From NCBI GenBank assembly GCA_024762705.1, contig JANTGW010000077.1, positions 1 through 5,121 on the forward strand: a stretch of DNA of 5,121 nt. Direction: 5' to 3'. Below, one piece after another: positions 1 through 5,121 of this stretch; within the stretch, counting starts at the first letter, position 1, and each line of letters starts with the position of its first letter. Under the pieces are notes generated by a model. It was not told the DNA's origin. It did not search any database and saw only the letters and a list, made by a program, of their open reading frames with translations. The stretch comes from Sulfurimonas sp. Its GTDB lineage: Bacteria; Campylobacterota; Campylobacteria; Campylobacterales; Sulfurimonadaceae. The translations under genes and the position numbers were made by a program.

Positions 1-526
1 TTATATAAAGTTCTTGAAGGTTTTCATCTTCTGCTTTAAATATAACAAGTGCAGAACCACCACGAGATATTTTATATGAATTGTTTACTATGCTTACCTG
101 AGGTCTTTTCTTATCAATCTCAAGTTTAAAAGACTTGAGTGCAGTATTTCCTTTAAGAAAATTCCATTTGCTGACATCTTGTGCCTGAACAATAATTTCA
201 ATATCTTTGTCTTTTATTGCATAAGAACCTCTTGGTGATTCAATTTCCAAATCAATAATTTTTTGAGGAGCCAGTAGCTGATTGTACAGCAACTCACTGT
301 CACCACTTTTAGTTCGCAATATGACTTTATATGATTTTATTCCACTATCGTCTTCTATTTTAAGTTGTAATGGCTTTTTAAGATTCCAGAATCCGTTTGT
401 TTGAAGTGAAACTACTGGAACATTACGCTCAAAAGTTGCAGAAAAGTAGACATAAAGTCCTGCACCTATAAATAATGCCATTACTAAAAAACCGCCTAAT
501 GATGAGTTATTTCTTTTGTTTCTCAA
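1..526 (-). CDS. Membrane-anchored periplasmic protein, N-terminal part (possibly an M23-family peptidase); partial
   Basis: The reading frame is open from a TTG at 526 to the window edge, giving about 175 residues with the C-terminus missing. Residues 2-7 are basic and polar (RNKRNN), and residues about 10-30 form one hydrophobic segment. This suggests a signal anchor with the rest in the periplasm. The visible remainder is beta-rich with alternating hydrophobic residues, like an Ig-like or adhesin-type domain, and shows no catalytic motif. The TTG start is preferred because AAGGA lies 8 bases upstream and because the basic N-terminus fits the positive-inside rule. The next possible start, ATG at 481, would fall inside the membrane segment. 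The gene begins 1 base after the DHH-like gene ends, so the two are probably translationally coupled. Assignment to a membrane-anchored M23 endopeptidase is inference from recalled campylobacterial proteins with a similar N-terminus. The zinc-binding HxxxD and HxH motifs would lie beyond this window. Confidence 0.75.
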   Translation of the reverse strand, partial: MRNKRNNSSLGGFLVMALFIGAGLYVYFSATFERNVPVVSLQTNGFWNLKKPLQLKIEDDSGIKSYKVILRTKSGDSELLYNQLLAPQKIIDLEIESPRGSYAIKDKDIEIIVQAQDVSKWNFLKGNTALKSFKLEIDKKRPQVSIVNNSYKISRGGSALVIFKAEDENLQELYI

Positions 527-527
527 A

Positions 528-1196
528 TTATCTATCCTTAATTACTTTTATTATTTTATTGTTTTCATCGCTTTTATAAAGAACAACCTCTTTTACATGT
601 ACCATGTTCAGAAGTTCTTTTTGTACTTTTTCGACATCTTTTAGTGTTGCACCACTACTTTTGAGGTCTTCGTCCGTCACATACATGTTCACAACCTCTC
701 CGTTAGAAGTTTGCAGCATTTTTTTATACATCAAAGACTTTAGTCGAAACAAAGCCAAAGAGTCTCTTTTTTGTAAATAATCTTTACATGTAAGATACTG
801 TGCTTTAAGCTCTATTAGTTCACTAGCAACAGCAAATGTTGTACCATTGCATCTACTTGACGAAAAGCCTTCAGATGATTCAAGCAGACCTGCAAAAAGT
901 GCCGTAGCCATTTTTTGGTTAACAGTAACATCTTGTTCTTTGAAAGAATAATAAAGAGCAATAGTGTCATTTTCCGACTGAATTGTCATATCTGCTGAAG
1001 CAGGTACAGTCTCTCTTGCTTTACTAAACCATGGCAAAAATGAAAACTTGGCATCAATTTTTTCAATAACAACCAAAGAAACTTTTTTGTGCAGACTCAA
1101 TACGTATGAGTATAATGCATTTGCATTTGCAAACGAACTGTTATCTGCTGTAATGACTATGTGTTTTGCATTTTTTGCATCATGTAAATCTGTCAA
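528..1196 (-). CDS. DHH-phosphoesterase-like protein, shortened and catalytically degenerate
   Basis: This is a 222-residue soluble protein with no signal peptide or membrane segment. Three blocks resemble the DHH/DHHA1 family (NrnA/RecJ-like nanoRNases and pAp phosphatases). Residues 12-43 (HIVITADNSS to LVV) match the first beta-alpha unit that normally carries the NPDGD motif. Residues 96-131 (MATALFAGLLESSEGF, then ASELIELKA) match the region around the family's GIxTDTxxF motif. Residues 166-222 match the start of DHHA1. The metal ligands are missing: the NPDGD position reads NSSFA, the TDT aspartate position is Ser107, and no DHH triplet is present. The protein also stops just before the part of DHHA1 that carries the GGGH motif, and is about 100 residues shorter than a typical NrnA. 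The frame is intact, so this looks like a conserved pseudoenzyme and not a decayed gene. The start is the TTG at 1196, the only plausible start after the in-frame stop at 1221-1223, and it has only a weak ribosome site. The gene lies 31 bases after flhB. Its role is unknown. Confidence 0.7.
   Translation of the reverse strand: MTDLHDAKNAKHIVITADNSSFANANALYSYVLSLHKKVSLVVIEKIDAKFSFLPWFSKARETVPASADMTIQSENDTIALYYSFKEQDVTVNQKMATALFAGLLESSEGFSSSRCNGTTFAVASELIELKAQYLTCKDYLQKRDSLALFRLKSLMYKKMLQTSNGEVVNMYVTDEDLKSSGATLKDVEKVQKELLNMVHVKEVVLYKSDENNKIIKVIKDR
535..539 (-). promoter_or_regulatory. Ribosome binding site for the membrane-anchored protein gene
   Basis: AAGGA on the minus strand lies 8 bases before the TTG at 526. 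It sits inside the last codons of the upstream DHH-like gene, and it is the main reason for choosing the TTG start over the downstream ATG at 481. Confidence 0.6.
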
Positions 1197-1219
1197 ATAT
1201 CTACTTTTTTTTAAATAAA

Positions 1220-1225
1220 ATTATA
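1220..1225 (-). promoter_or_regulatory. Possible internal -10 box ahead of the DHH-like gene
   Basis: A perfect TATAAT on the minus strand lies in the 31-base gap after flhB, about 24 bases before the TTG start. It lacks the upstream TGn extension and the T-rich tract usual in this phylum. Given the high A/T content it may be a chance match. Confidence 0.25.
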
Positions 1226-1227
1226 TA

Positions 1228-2280
1228 CTATTTTCTATTCATCTTGTAAACATAAGCCAAAACTTCCGCTACAGCATTAAATAATGTTTCCGGAATAGGT
1301 TTGTCAACATCAACCTCTTTGTAAAGGCTTCTTGCCAAAGGAGGATTTTGCACAATATGCACTTTATTTTCTCTCGCAATTTTTTTGATTTGCTGAGCAA
1401 GGTGGTCTTTTCCTTTTGCAATAACAATCGGAGCATGCGCCTTGGCCTCATCATATTTTATGGCAACAGCATAATGCGTAGGGTTAGTGATGACAACATC
1501 TGCATTTGGCACTTCTGCCATCATCCTCTTTCTCGATGCTTCCATCTGAATCTGTCTAATTTTAGATTTTATCAGTGGATCACCTTCCATGTTCTTCATC
1601 TCATCTTTTATCTCCTGTTTAGACATCTTTAAACCGTCAAAATACTGCTTTCTTACGATAATAATGTCTATAACTGCAAAAACGAATATGATAAACAGCA
1701 TTACAAAAGCAATGATAATCATCTTTTCCTTGAGCCATACAAGCTGATCGTCCAAGCCAAAAAGAGCAACTGTCGGCAGTTCTTCTATAAAATAAAAGAA
1801 AAACAGAAATCCGATGCCCAAAGTCGTAAAAGACTTGAGTGTTACTTTCACCCCTTCTATCATTTTTTTTAAAGAGAAAAGGTTTTTTGTTCCTTTTATT
1901 GGGTCAATTTTTTTAAGATCTGGCATAATTGCTTTTGTAGTAAACAAAAATCCAAACTGTGCAAGGGCTGCTACGACACCAGCGACTGCAACAGCAATTG
2001 CCAGCGGCATAATCATCAATAAAAACTCTCTAATGGTCACAATGGCTATATCAATGGCGGAAAGTTTATCAATCGGCATGCCGATAAGAGAAAAATAATA
2101 TTGAAAAAGACGAAGCATATGTTCTGCCATATAAGGAAAAAGCATCAAAACACCCAAAATTGCCACAAAAAGCGTTATAACTCCGGAAGCATCCTGAGAT
2201 TTTGGGACATTCCCCTCTTTTCGGGCGTCTTCTATCTTCTTGGGGGTGGGTTCTTCTGTCTTTTCCTGATCATCAGCCAT
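1228..2280 (-). CDS. flhB: Flagellar type III export switch protein FlhB
   Basis: FlhB is an inner-membrane component of the flagellar export gate. It switches substrate specificity from rod/hook to filament proteins. The 350-residue length is normal. The N-terminus is the family signature (EKTEEPTPKKIEDARKEG, residues 6-23). Four hydrophobic segments follow at about 32-53, 80-112, 150-166 and 186-209, then a cytoplasmic domain from about 212. The autocleavage motif NPTH is intact at residues 266-269, so cleavage between N266 and P267 is expected. It is followed by HYAVAIKY and, later, AKGKD and NPPLAR, all typical of FlhB. YscU/SctU of injectisomes is the alternative, but the N-terminus and lone genomic setting favour the flagellar protein. 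The ATG at 2280 lies 18 bases after nadC, and that gap contains an A/G-rich stretch (AAAGGTCAGG) that could act as a somewhat distant ribosome site. No other flagellar gene is in the window. Confidence 0.97.
   Translation of the reverse strand: MADDQEKTEEPTPKKIEDARKEGNVPKSQDASGVITLFVAILGVLMLFPYMAEHMLRLFQYYFSLIGMPIDKLSAIDIAIVTIREFLLMIMPLAIAVAVAGVVAALAQFGFLFTTKAIMPDLKKIDPIKGTKNLFSLKKMIEGVKVTLKSFTTLGIGFLFFFYFIEELPTVALFGLDDQLVWLKEKMIIIAFVMLFIIFVFAVIDIIIVRKQYFDGLKMSKQEIKDEMKNMEGDPLIKSKIRQIQMEASRKRMMAEVPNADVVITNPTHYAVAIKYDEAKAHAPIVIAKGKDHLAQQIKKIARENKVHIVQNPPLARSLYKEVDVDKPIPETLFNAVAEVLAYVYKMNRK
1474..1485 (-). other. FlhB NPTH autocleavage site codons
   Basis: The minus strand reads AAC CCT ACG CAT, encoding N266-P267-T268-H269. 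In this family the peptide bond between N and P breaks spontaneously, and the motif is needed for the export switch. All four residues are canonical here. Confidence 0.93.
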
Positions 2281-2298
2281 CTATGTAAAGCCTGACCT

Positions 2299-3114
2299 TT
2301 AATCCATTTTCATTGAAAGATCTATCCAGTTCGCTTGATGCACAAGAGCACCACTGCTAATAGCATCTACACCTGTTTTTGCATAGGATTCTATCGTTTC
2401 AAGAGATATATTGCCACTTGCTTCTAAAAGGATATGTGGGTAGTTTTCGTTTCTAAAGACAACGACCTCTTCTACCTGTGCAGGTGTCATATTGTCACAC
2501 ATAACTATATCTGCCCCTGCTTCCATCGCTTCTTGTGCGATAAAAAGCGTCTCTGCTTCTACTTCTATCTTTGCAGTGAATGGAATCACTTTTCTTGCTT
2601 TTATAATATAGTCTTGTAAATTTTCAATAGTCTTCAGATGTGTGTCTTTTATCATAAGTGAATCATCTAAACCCATTCTGTGATTTGTTGCCCCTCCGCA
2701 TCTTGCAGCATACTTCTCAAATACTCTCAATTGCGGTCTGGTTTTTCTTGTATCTAAAAGCTTTGCATTATACTCTGCAATGATTTTCACAAATGCGCTA
2801 GTATATGTAGCTATAGAACTTGCATGTAATAGTATATTGAGCGCAGTCCTCTCACAACTCAGTAATGTATGCGATCCACCTCTTATAACTGCTAAAGTAT
2901 CTCCAACAGAAAACTCTTGAGCATCTTTTTTATACCACTGTATATAGAATCCTTCTAGTTTCGCCAATTCATCTACATAACGCTGCCCTGCTAAAACTCC
3001 ATCACATTTAGCAATAATCTTTGCTTGTGCGTCAACACTAGGTTCTACTAAAGTATATAAATCACCACGCCCTATATCTTCTGCAAGTGCTGCTTGTACA
3101 AAATCCTTTATCAT
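2299..3114 (-). CDS. nadC: Nicotinate-nucleotide pyrophosphorylase (quinolinate phosphoribosyltransferase) NadC
   Basis: NadC converts quinolinate and PRPP to nicotinate mononucleotide, CO2 and pyrophosphate in de novo NAD synthesis. It is a cytoplasmic enzyme. Counting from the start chosen here, the protein has 271 residues, normal for the family. Motifs in order are EDIGRGDL (12-19), CERTALN (87-93), DTRKTRPQLR (121-130), GGATNHRMGLDDSLMIKDTH (140-159), IEVE (183-186), CDNM (206-209), and EASGNI (231-236) near the C-terminal end of the barrel. The basic residues R123, K124, R126, H145, R146 and K156 fit the substrate-binding set, and the acidic E184 and D207 are in place. The start at 3114 gives an ATGA overlap with the nadA stop. 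A longer reading from the ATG at 3150 adds 12 residues (MGQSCSRENVGI) that overlap nadA and do not look like NadC, so it is rejected. Coupling to nadA is likely. Confidence 0.96.
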   Translation of the reverse strand: MIKDFVQAALAEDIGRGDLYTLVEPSVDAQAKIIAKCDGVLAGQRYVDELAKLEGFYIQWYKKDAQEFSVGDTLAVIRGGSHTLLSCERTALNILLHASSIATYTSAFVKIIAEYNAKLLDTRKTRPQLRVFEKYAARCGGATNHRMGLDDSLMIKDTHLKTIENLQDYIIKARKVIPFTAKIEVEAETLFIAQEAMEAGADIVMCDNMTPAQVEEVVVFRNENYPHILLEASGNISLETIESYAKTGVDAISSGALVHQANWIDLSMKMD

Positions 3115-4109
3115 AATGCCAACATTCTCTCTAGAGCAACTTTGGCCCATTTTTGCGTTTTCGGATCCACTTCTATTTCATTGATAGGCTGACCGTCATC
3201 TATCGCTTTGAGTGTCAGATAGACATCTTCAAGTGTTGTTTCATTCATAGTAGGACATTCAGGTTTTGTGGAACTCAGCACATATGTGTTTTTCGGGCGG
3301 AGACGGTTTACCATATTAAACTCTGTTCCAACTGCTACTTTTTGATCCTCAGGGAGTTCAGTAATGTATTTGATAAGCTGAGATGTTGAACCCACAAAAT
3401 CACTTGCTTCACAAACAGCAGGATCACATTCAGGGTGTGTTGCGATTAAGATTCCCGGAAACTTTTTACGGTAAAACTCGATATCTTCAACTGTAAAAAG
3501 CTGGTGTACAGAACAAAAACCGTCGTAACAGATAATATCAGCCTCTTTAGGGTCACCTTCTTGACCGATAACCATTGATTTAAGACCCATTTGATTGGCA
3601 ATGTTTTGCCCAAGACATCTGTCAGGCACAAATAGAATCTTTTTTCCTTCACCTAAAGCCGTTGTAATAATTTTTTTGGCATTGGAACTCGTACAGACCA
3701 TACCGCCCATTTCACCGACCTTTGCTTTTACGTCCGCATTGGAGTTAATGTATGTAATAGGCAGGATATTCTCTTTTGCTATCCCATTATTTTCTAAAAA
3801 CTTTACAGAATCATCATAGTACAAAGAGTCTATCATACGCGCCATTGCACAACATGCTATTTTAGGCATAACGACACGTTTGTGCGGAGAAAGCACTTTA
3901 ACACTTTGTCCCATAAATCCGACACCGCAAAAAAGTACATATTCTGCATCATCAGCCATCGTTCTCATAGCAAGTTCAAGCGAATCTCCGGTAATGTCGG
4001 CAAGTTCAAATACTTCGTCACGCTGATAAAAGTGTGCAACCACCGTTACACTCAGTTTTTCTTTGAGTTCATTAATTCTTTTTTTCAATTCATCATTTGT
4101 TAACTGCAA
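3111..4109 (-). CDS. nadA: Quinolinate synthase NadA (iron-sulfur enzyme)
   Basis: NadA condenses iminoaspartate with dihydroxyacetone phosphate to give quinolinate, using a [4Fe-4S] cluster. From the start chosen here the protein has 332 residues. Family motifs include VAHFYQRDEV (24-33), ADITGDSLELA (37-47), the first cluster Cys in CCAMA (C87, with C86 beside it), VCTSSNA (138-144), VPDRCLGQNIA (161-171), GFCSVH with the second cluster Cys (C199), HPECDPAVCEASDFVGSTSQLI (225-246), GTEFNMVNRL (261-270), and CPTMNETTLEDVYLTL with the third cluster Cys (C285). The start is set at the TTG at 4109, which has AGGA 7 bases upstream. The TTG at 4139 would add 10 residues, but it lacks a ribosome site and overlaps the promoter. 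It is the first gene of the leftward operon. NadB, which supplies iminoaspartate, is not in the window. Confidence 0.95.
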   Translation of the reverse strand: MQLTNDELKKRINELKEKLSVTVVAHFYQRDEVFELADITGDSLELAMRTMADDAEYVLFCGVGFMGQSVKVLSPHKRVVMPKIACCAMARMIDSLYYDDSVKFLENNGIAKENILPITYINSNADVKAKVGEMGGMVCTSSNAKKIITTALGEGKKILFVPDRCLGQNIANQMGLKSMVIGQEGDPKEADIICYDGFCSVHQLFTVEDIEFYRKKFPGILIATHPECDPAVCEASDFVGSTSQLIKYITELPEDQKVAVGTEFNMVNRLRPKNTYVLSSTKPECPTMNETTLEDVYLTLKAIDDGQPINEIEVDPKTQKWAKVALERMLAL

Positions 4110-4116
4110 AAAATCA

Positions 4117-4120
4117 TCCT
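4117..4120 (-). promoter_or_regulatory. Ribosome binding site setting the nadA start
   Basis: AGGA on the minus strand is spaced 7 bases before the TTG at 4109. No comparable site precedes the upstream TTG at 4139. Confidence 0.6.
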
Positions 4121-4138
4121 GTATTTTATAATAACGCA

Positions 4139-4147
4139 ATTATATCA
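4139..4147 (-). promoter_or_regulatory. Extended -10 promoter for the nadA-nadC-flhB operon
   Basis: The minus strand reads TGATATAAT, a perfect extended -10 (TGnTATAAT), with a T-run (TTTTGA) immediately upstream, as is usual for the housekeeping sigma factor of Campylobacterota. No -35 hexamer is evident, which is also normal there. The expected transcription start is near 4131-4133, giving a leader of about 22-24 bases to the TTG at 4109. Confidence 0.7.
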
Positions 4148-4170
4148 AAATATATTTAGCATAAAAATTG

Positions 4171-4176
4171 TAGAAT
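4171..4176 (+). promoter_or_regulatory. Probable -10 box for plsY-folB
   Basis: TAGAAT on the plus strand is one mismatch from TATAAT and is preceded by TTG. It lies 29 bases before the plsY ATG, so transcription would start near 4183. It is divergent from the nadA promoter, with the two -10 boxes only about 26 bases apart, so the upstream contact regions of the two promoters overlap. Confidence 0.5.
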
Positions 4177-4195
4177 GTTGCCACTCAAATAATTT

Positions 4196-4199
4196 AAGG
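4196..4199 (+). promoter_or_regulatory. Ribosome binding site for plsY
   Basis: AAGG is followed by a 6-base spacer and the ATG at 4206. It supports that start and is the clearest ribosome site on the plus strand. Confidence 0.65.
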
Positions 4200-4205
4200 T
4201 AATTT

Positions 4206-4820
4206 ATGGATTTTTTATTTAATATCAATGTTCAGTTTTATATCGCGGCATACCTCATTGGTGGTATTCCTTTTGGTCTTCTTCTTGCAAAAAAATTCGC
4301 AGATGTAGATGTAAAGTCAGCCGGAAGCGGGAGTATAGGTGCGACAAATGTTCTTCGTGTCGTCAAAGAGAAGAATCCGGCTTTAGCAAAAAAGCTTGGT
4401 ATCGCCACTCTTGTTCTAGATGCACTCAAAGGTGTTGTTGTTTTAGCTGCTGCATATTTTATGGAACTAGATGAGTCGGTACTATGGGCTATAGCAGTTT
4501 TAGCTGTACTTGGACACTGTTTCTCTCCCTACTTAGGCTTTGAAGGTGGAAAAGGCGTTGCAACAGGAATGGGTGTTATGATGTTTTTATTACCGATTGA
4601 GACAACTATTGCACTTATAGTATGGCTTGTAATGGCAAAAACCGTTCGTATCTCTTCGCTTTCTTCACTTACAGGTGTTTTAGCGCTACTTGTCGCAAGT
4701 TTTATTATTCATCCTGATATGCCTCATGCACCTGTAGTATTTATCGTCTTTATTCTTTTTTATAAACATATTCCAAATATTATCCGTGTTATCAAGGGTG
4801 AAGAAAAAAGAGTCATATAG
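4206..4820 (+). CDS. plsY: Acyl-phosphate glycerol-3-phosphate acyltransferase PlsY
   Basis: PlsY is an inner-membrane enzyme that transfers an acyl group from acyl-phosphate (made by PlsX) to glycerol-3-phosphate, giving lysophosphatidic acid, the first committed step of phospholipid synthesis. The 204-residue length is normal. Hydrophobic segments lie at about 8-28, 66-86, 92-107, 122-144 and 153-186, the last probably two spans. The three conserved cytoplasmic motifs are present: GSGSIGATNVLR (40-51), GHCFSPYLGFEGGKGVATGMG (103-123), and a C-terminal KHIPNIIRVIKGEE (187-200). Motif 1 has Ser43 where the common form has Asn (GSGNIGATN); the other motif residues are kept. The gene is first in the rightward unit and runs directly into folB. 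Confidence 0.96.
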   Translation: MDFLFNINVQFYIAAYLIGGIPFGLLLAKKFADVDVKSAGSGSIGATNVLRVVKEKNPALAKKLGIATLVLDALKGVVVLAAAYFMELDESVLWAIAVLAVLGHCFSPYLGFEGGKGVATGMGVMMFLLPIETTIALIVWLVMAKTVRISSLSSLTGVLALLVASFIIHPDMPHAPVVFIVFILFYKHIPNIIRVIKGEEKRVI

Positions 4821-5121
4821 GTGAAAATTCATATAGAAGACCTTAGCTTTACATGTATCATAGGCATCTTGGAACACGAGCGAAAAAATGCGCAGGAAGT
4901 CATAATTAACCTTGAAATAGAATATGATTTTGTTGATGCATTTATCAACTACGCAGAAGTGACTGATTTCATAAAGACAACTGTAAAAAATAACAAATTT
5001 TTACTTCTTGAAGATGCACTACGGGATTTAAGCCTCGGATTGAAAAATAATTTTCCTAAAATAAACACCCTCTTTTTAAAAATCACAAAACCCTCAATAC
5101 TACCCGACTGCAGGGTAAGTG
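4821..5121 (+). CDS. folB: Dihydroneopterin aldolase FolB, partial (C-terminus outside the window)
   Basis: FolB cleaves 7,8-dihydroneopterin to 6-hydroxymethyl-dihydropterin and glycolaldehyde in folate synthesis. It is a cytoplasmic enzyme of the T-fold (tunnelling) family. One hundred codons are visible, and only a short C-terminal end is expected to be missing. Recognisable parts are the first strand with GILEHERKNAQEV (15-27), NYAEV with the candidate catalytic Tyr44, LLLED with the pterin-anchoring Glu64, and KITKPS with the candidate catalytic Lys90. These assignments follow known FolB enzymes by alignment from memory. The segment before Tyr44 is shorter than the usual SDxLxDTVDY form. 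The GTG at 4821 directly follows the plsY stop, and that stop is in frame, so no earlier start is possible. AGAG at 4809-4812 is a weak ribosome site, so coupling to plsY translation is likely. Confidence 0.88.
   Translation, partial: MKIHIEDLSFTCIIGILEHERKNAQEVIINLEIEYDFVDAFINYAEVTDFIKTTVKNNKFLLLEDALRDLSLGLKNNFPKINTLFLKITKPSILPDCRVS

Noticed and set aside
119..139. Inverted repeat CTCAAGT / ACTTGAG with a 7-base loop
   Set aside because: It lies inside the coding region of the membrane-anchored protein, the stem is short and mostly A/T, and no T-tract follows on either strand, so it is not a credible terminator.
1197..1227. Possible terminator between flhB and the DHH-like gene
   Set aside because: There is an A-run on the transcribed strand but no G/C-rich stem and no T-tract in the transcript, so read-through is expected.
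127..1841. The same 15-mer (TAAAAGACTTGAGTG) at 127-141 and 1827-1841
   Set aside because: Both copies are in coding sequence on the same strand and frame, where the shared bases encode LKSF. Only two copies exist and they sit in unrelated proteins, so chance in A/T-rich DNA explains it.
1228..2280. Assignment to an injectisome YscU/SctU protein
   Set aside because: The N-terminus (EKTEEPTPKKIEDARKEG) and overall length match flagellar FlhB, and no other secretion-system genes are nearby.
1348..2295. Plus-strand open frames of 64-94 codons opposite flhB
   Set aside because: They have no ribosome sites, no family-like sequence and an odd composition. They are antisense shadows of flhB.
3153..4103. 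Plus-strand open frames of 73-78 codons opposite nadA
   Set aside because: They are rich in Phe, Cys and His from reading conserved NadA codons backwards, with no start signals. They are treated as shadows.
4686..4877. Minus-strand open frame across the plsY-folB junction
   Set aside because: It overlaps two well-supported genes in the antisense direction and has no recognisable features.

Overview
The window looks like chromosomal core DNA from a free-living, flagellated member of the Campylobacterota (epsilonproteobacteria), probably Sulfurimonas- or Sulfurovum-like. The reasons are the AT-rich composition, the A/T-heavy codon use, an extended -10 promoter of the form TGnTATAAT with no recognisable -35 box, frequent TTG starts, and the style of the NadA, NadC, PlsY and FolB proteins. 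The placement rests on pattern recognition, not on a database search.

The layout is two divergent transcription units separated by a short A/T-rich gap at about 4110-4205. Leftward (minus strand, read from 4109 down to 1) come nadA (quinolinate synthase), nadC (quinolinate phosphoribosyltransferase), flhB (flagellar export switch protein), a 222-residue protein that resembles a shortened and catalytically degenerate DHH-family phosphoesterase, and the 5' part of a gene for a membrane-anchored protein that leaves the window at base 1. Junctions are tight: a 4-base ATGA overlap, then gaps of 18, 31 and 1 bases. The five genes therefore look like one operon driven from a promoter at about 4139-4147. 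Rightward come plsY (acyl-phosphate glycerol-3-phosphate acyltransferase) and, with no spacer, the start of folB (dihydroneopterin aldolase), which leaves the window at 5121.

Functionally, nadA and nadC give two consecutive steps of de novo NAD synthesis. plsY makes lysophosphatidic acid for phospholipids, and folB works in folate synthesis. flhB belongs to the flagellar type III export gate, and its autocleavage motif is intact. The two leftmost genes are the least understood. The DHH-like protein has lost the residues that normally bind metal, and the membrane protein may be the anchor and N-terminal domain of a periplasmic M23-type peptidase, which is a guess because the diagnostic part lies outside the window.

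No RNA genes, mobile elements, CRISPR arrays, or convincing terminators were seen. No gene-free stretch exceeds 100 bases. I do not see a clear new multi-gene system. The best leads are the DHH-like pseudoenzyme with its neighbour, and the start-site and promoter arrangement of nadA.
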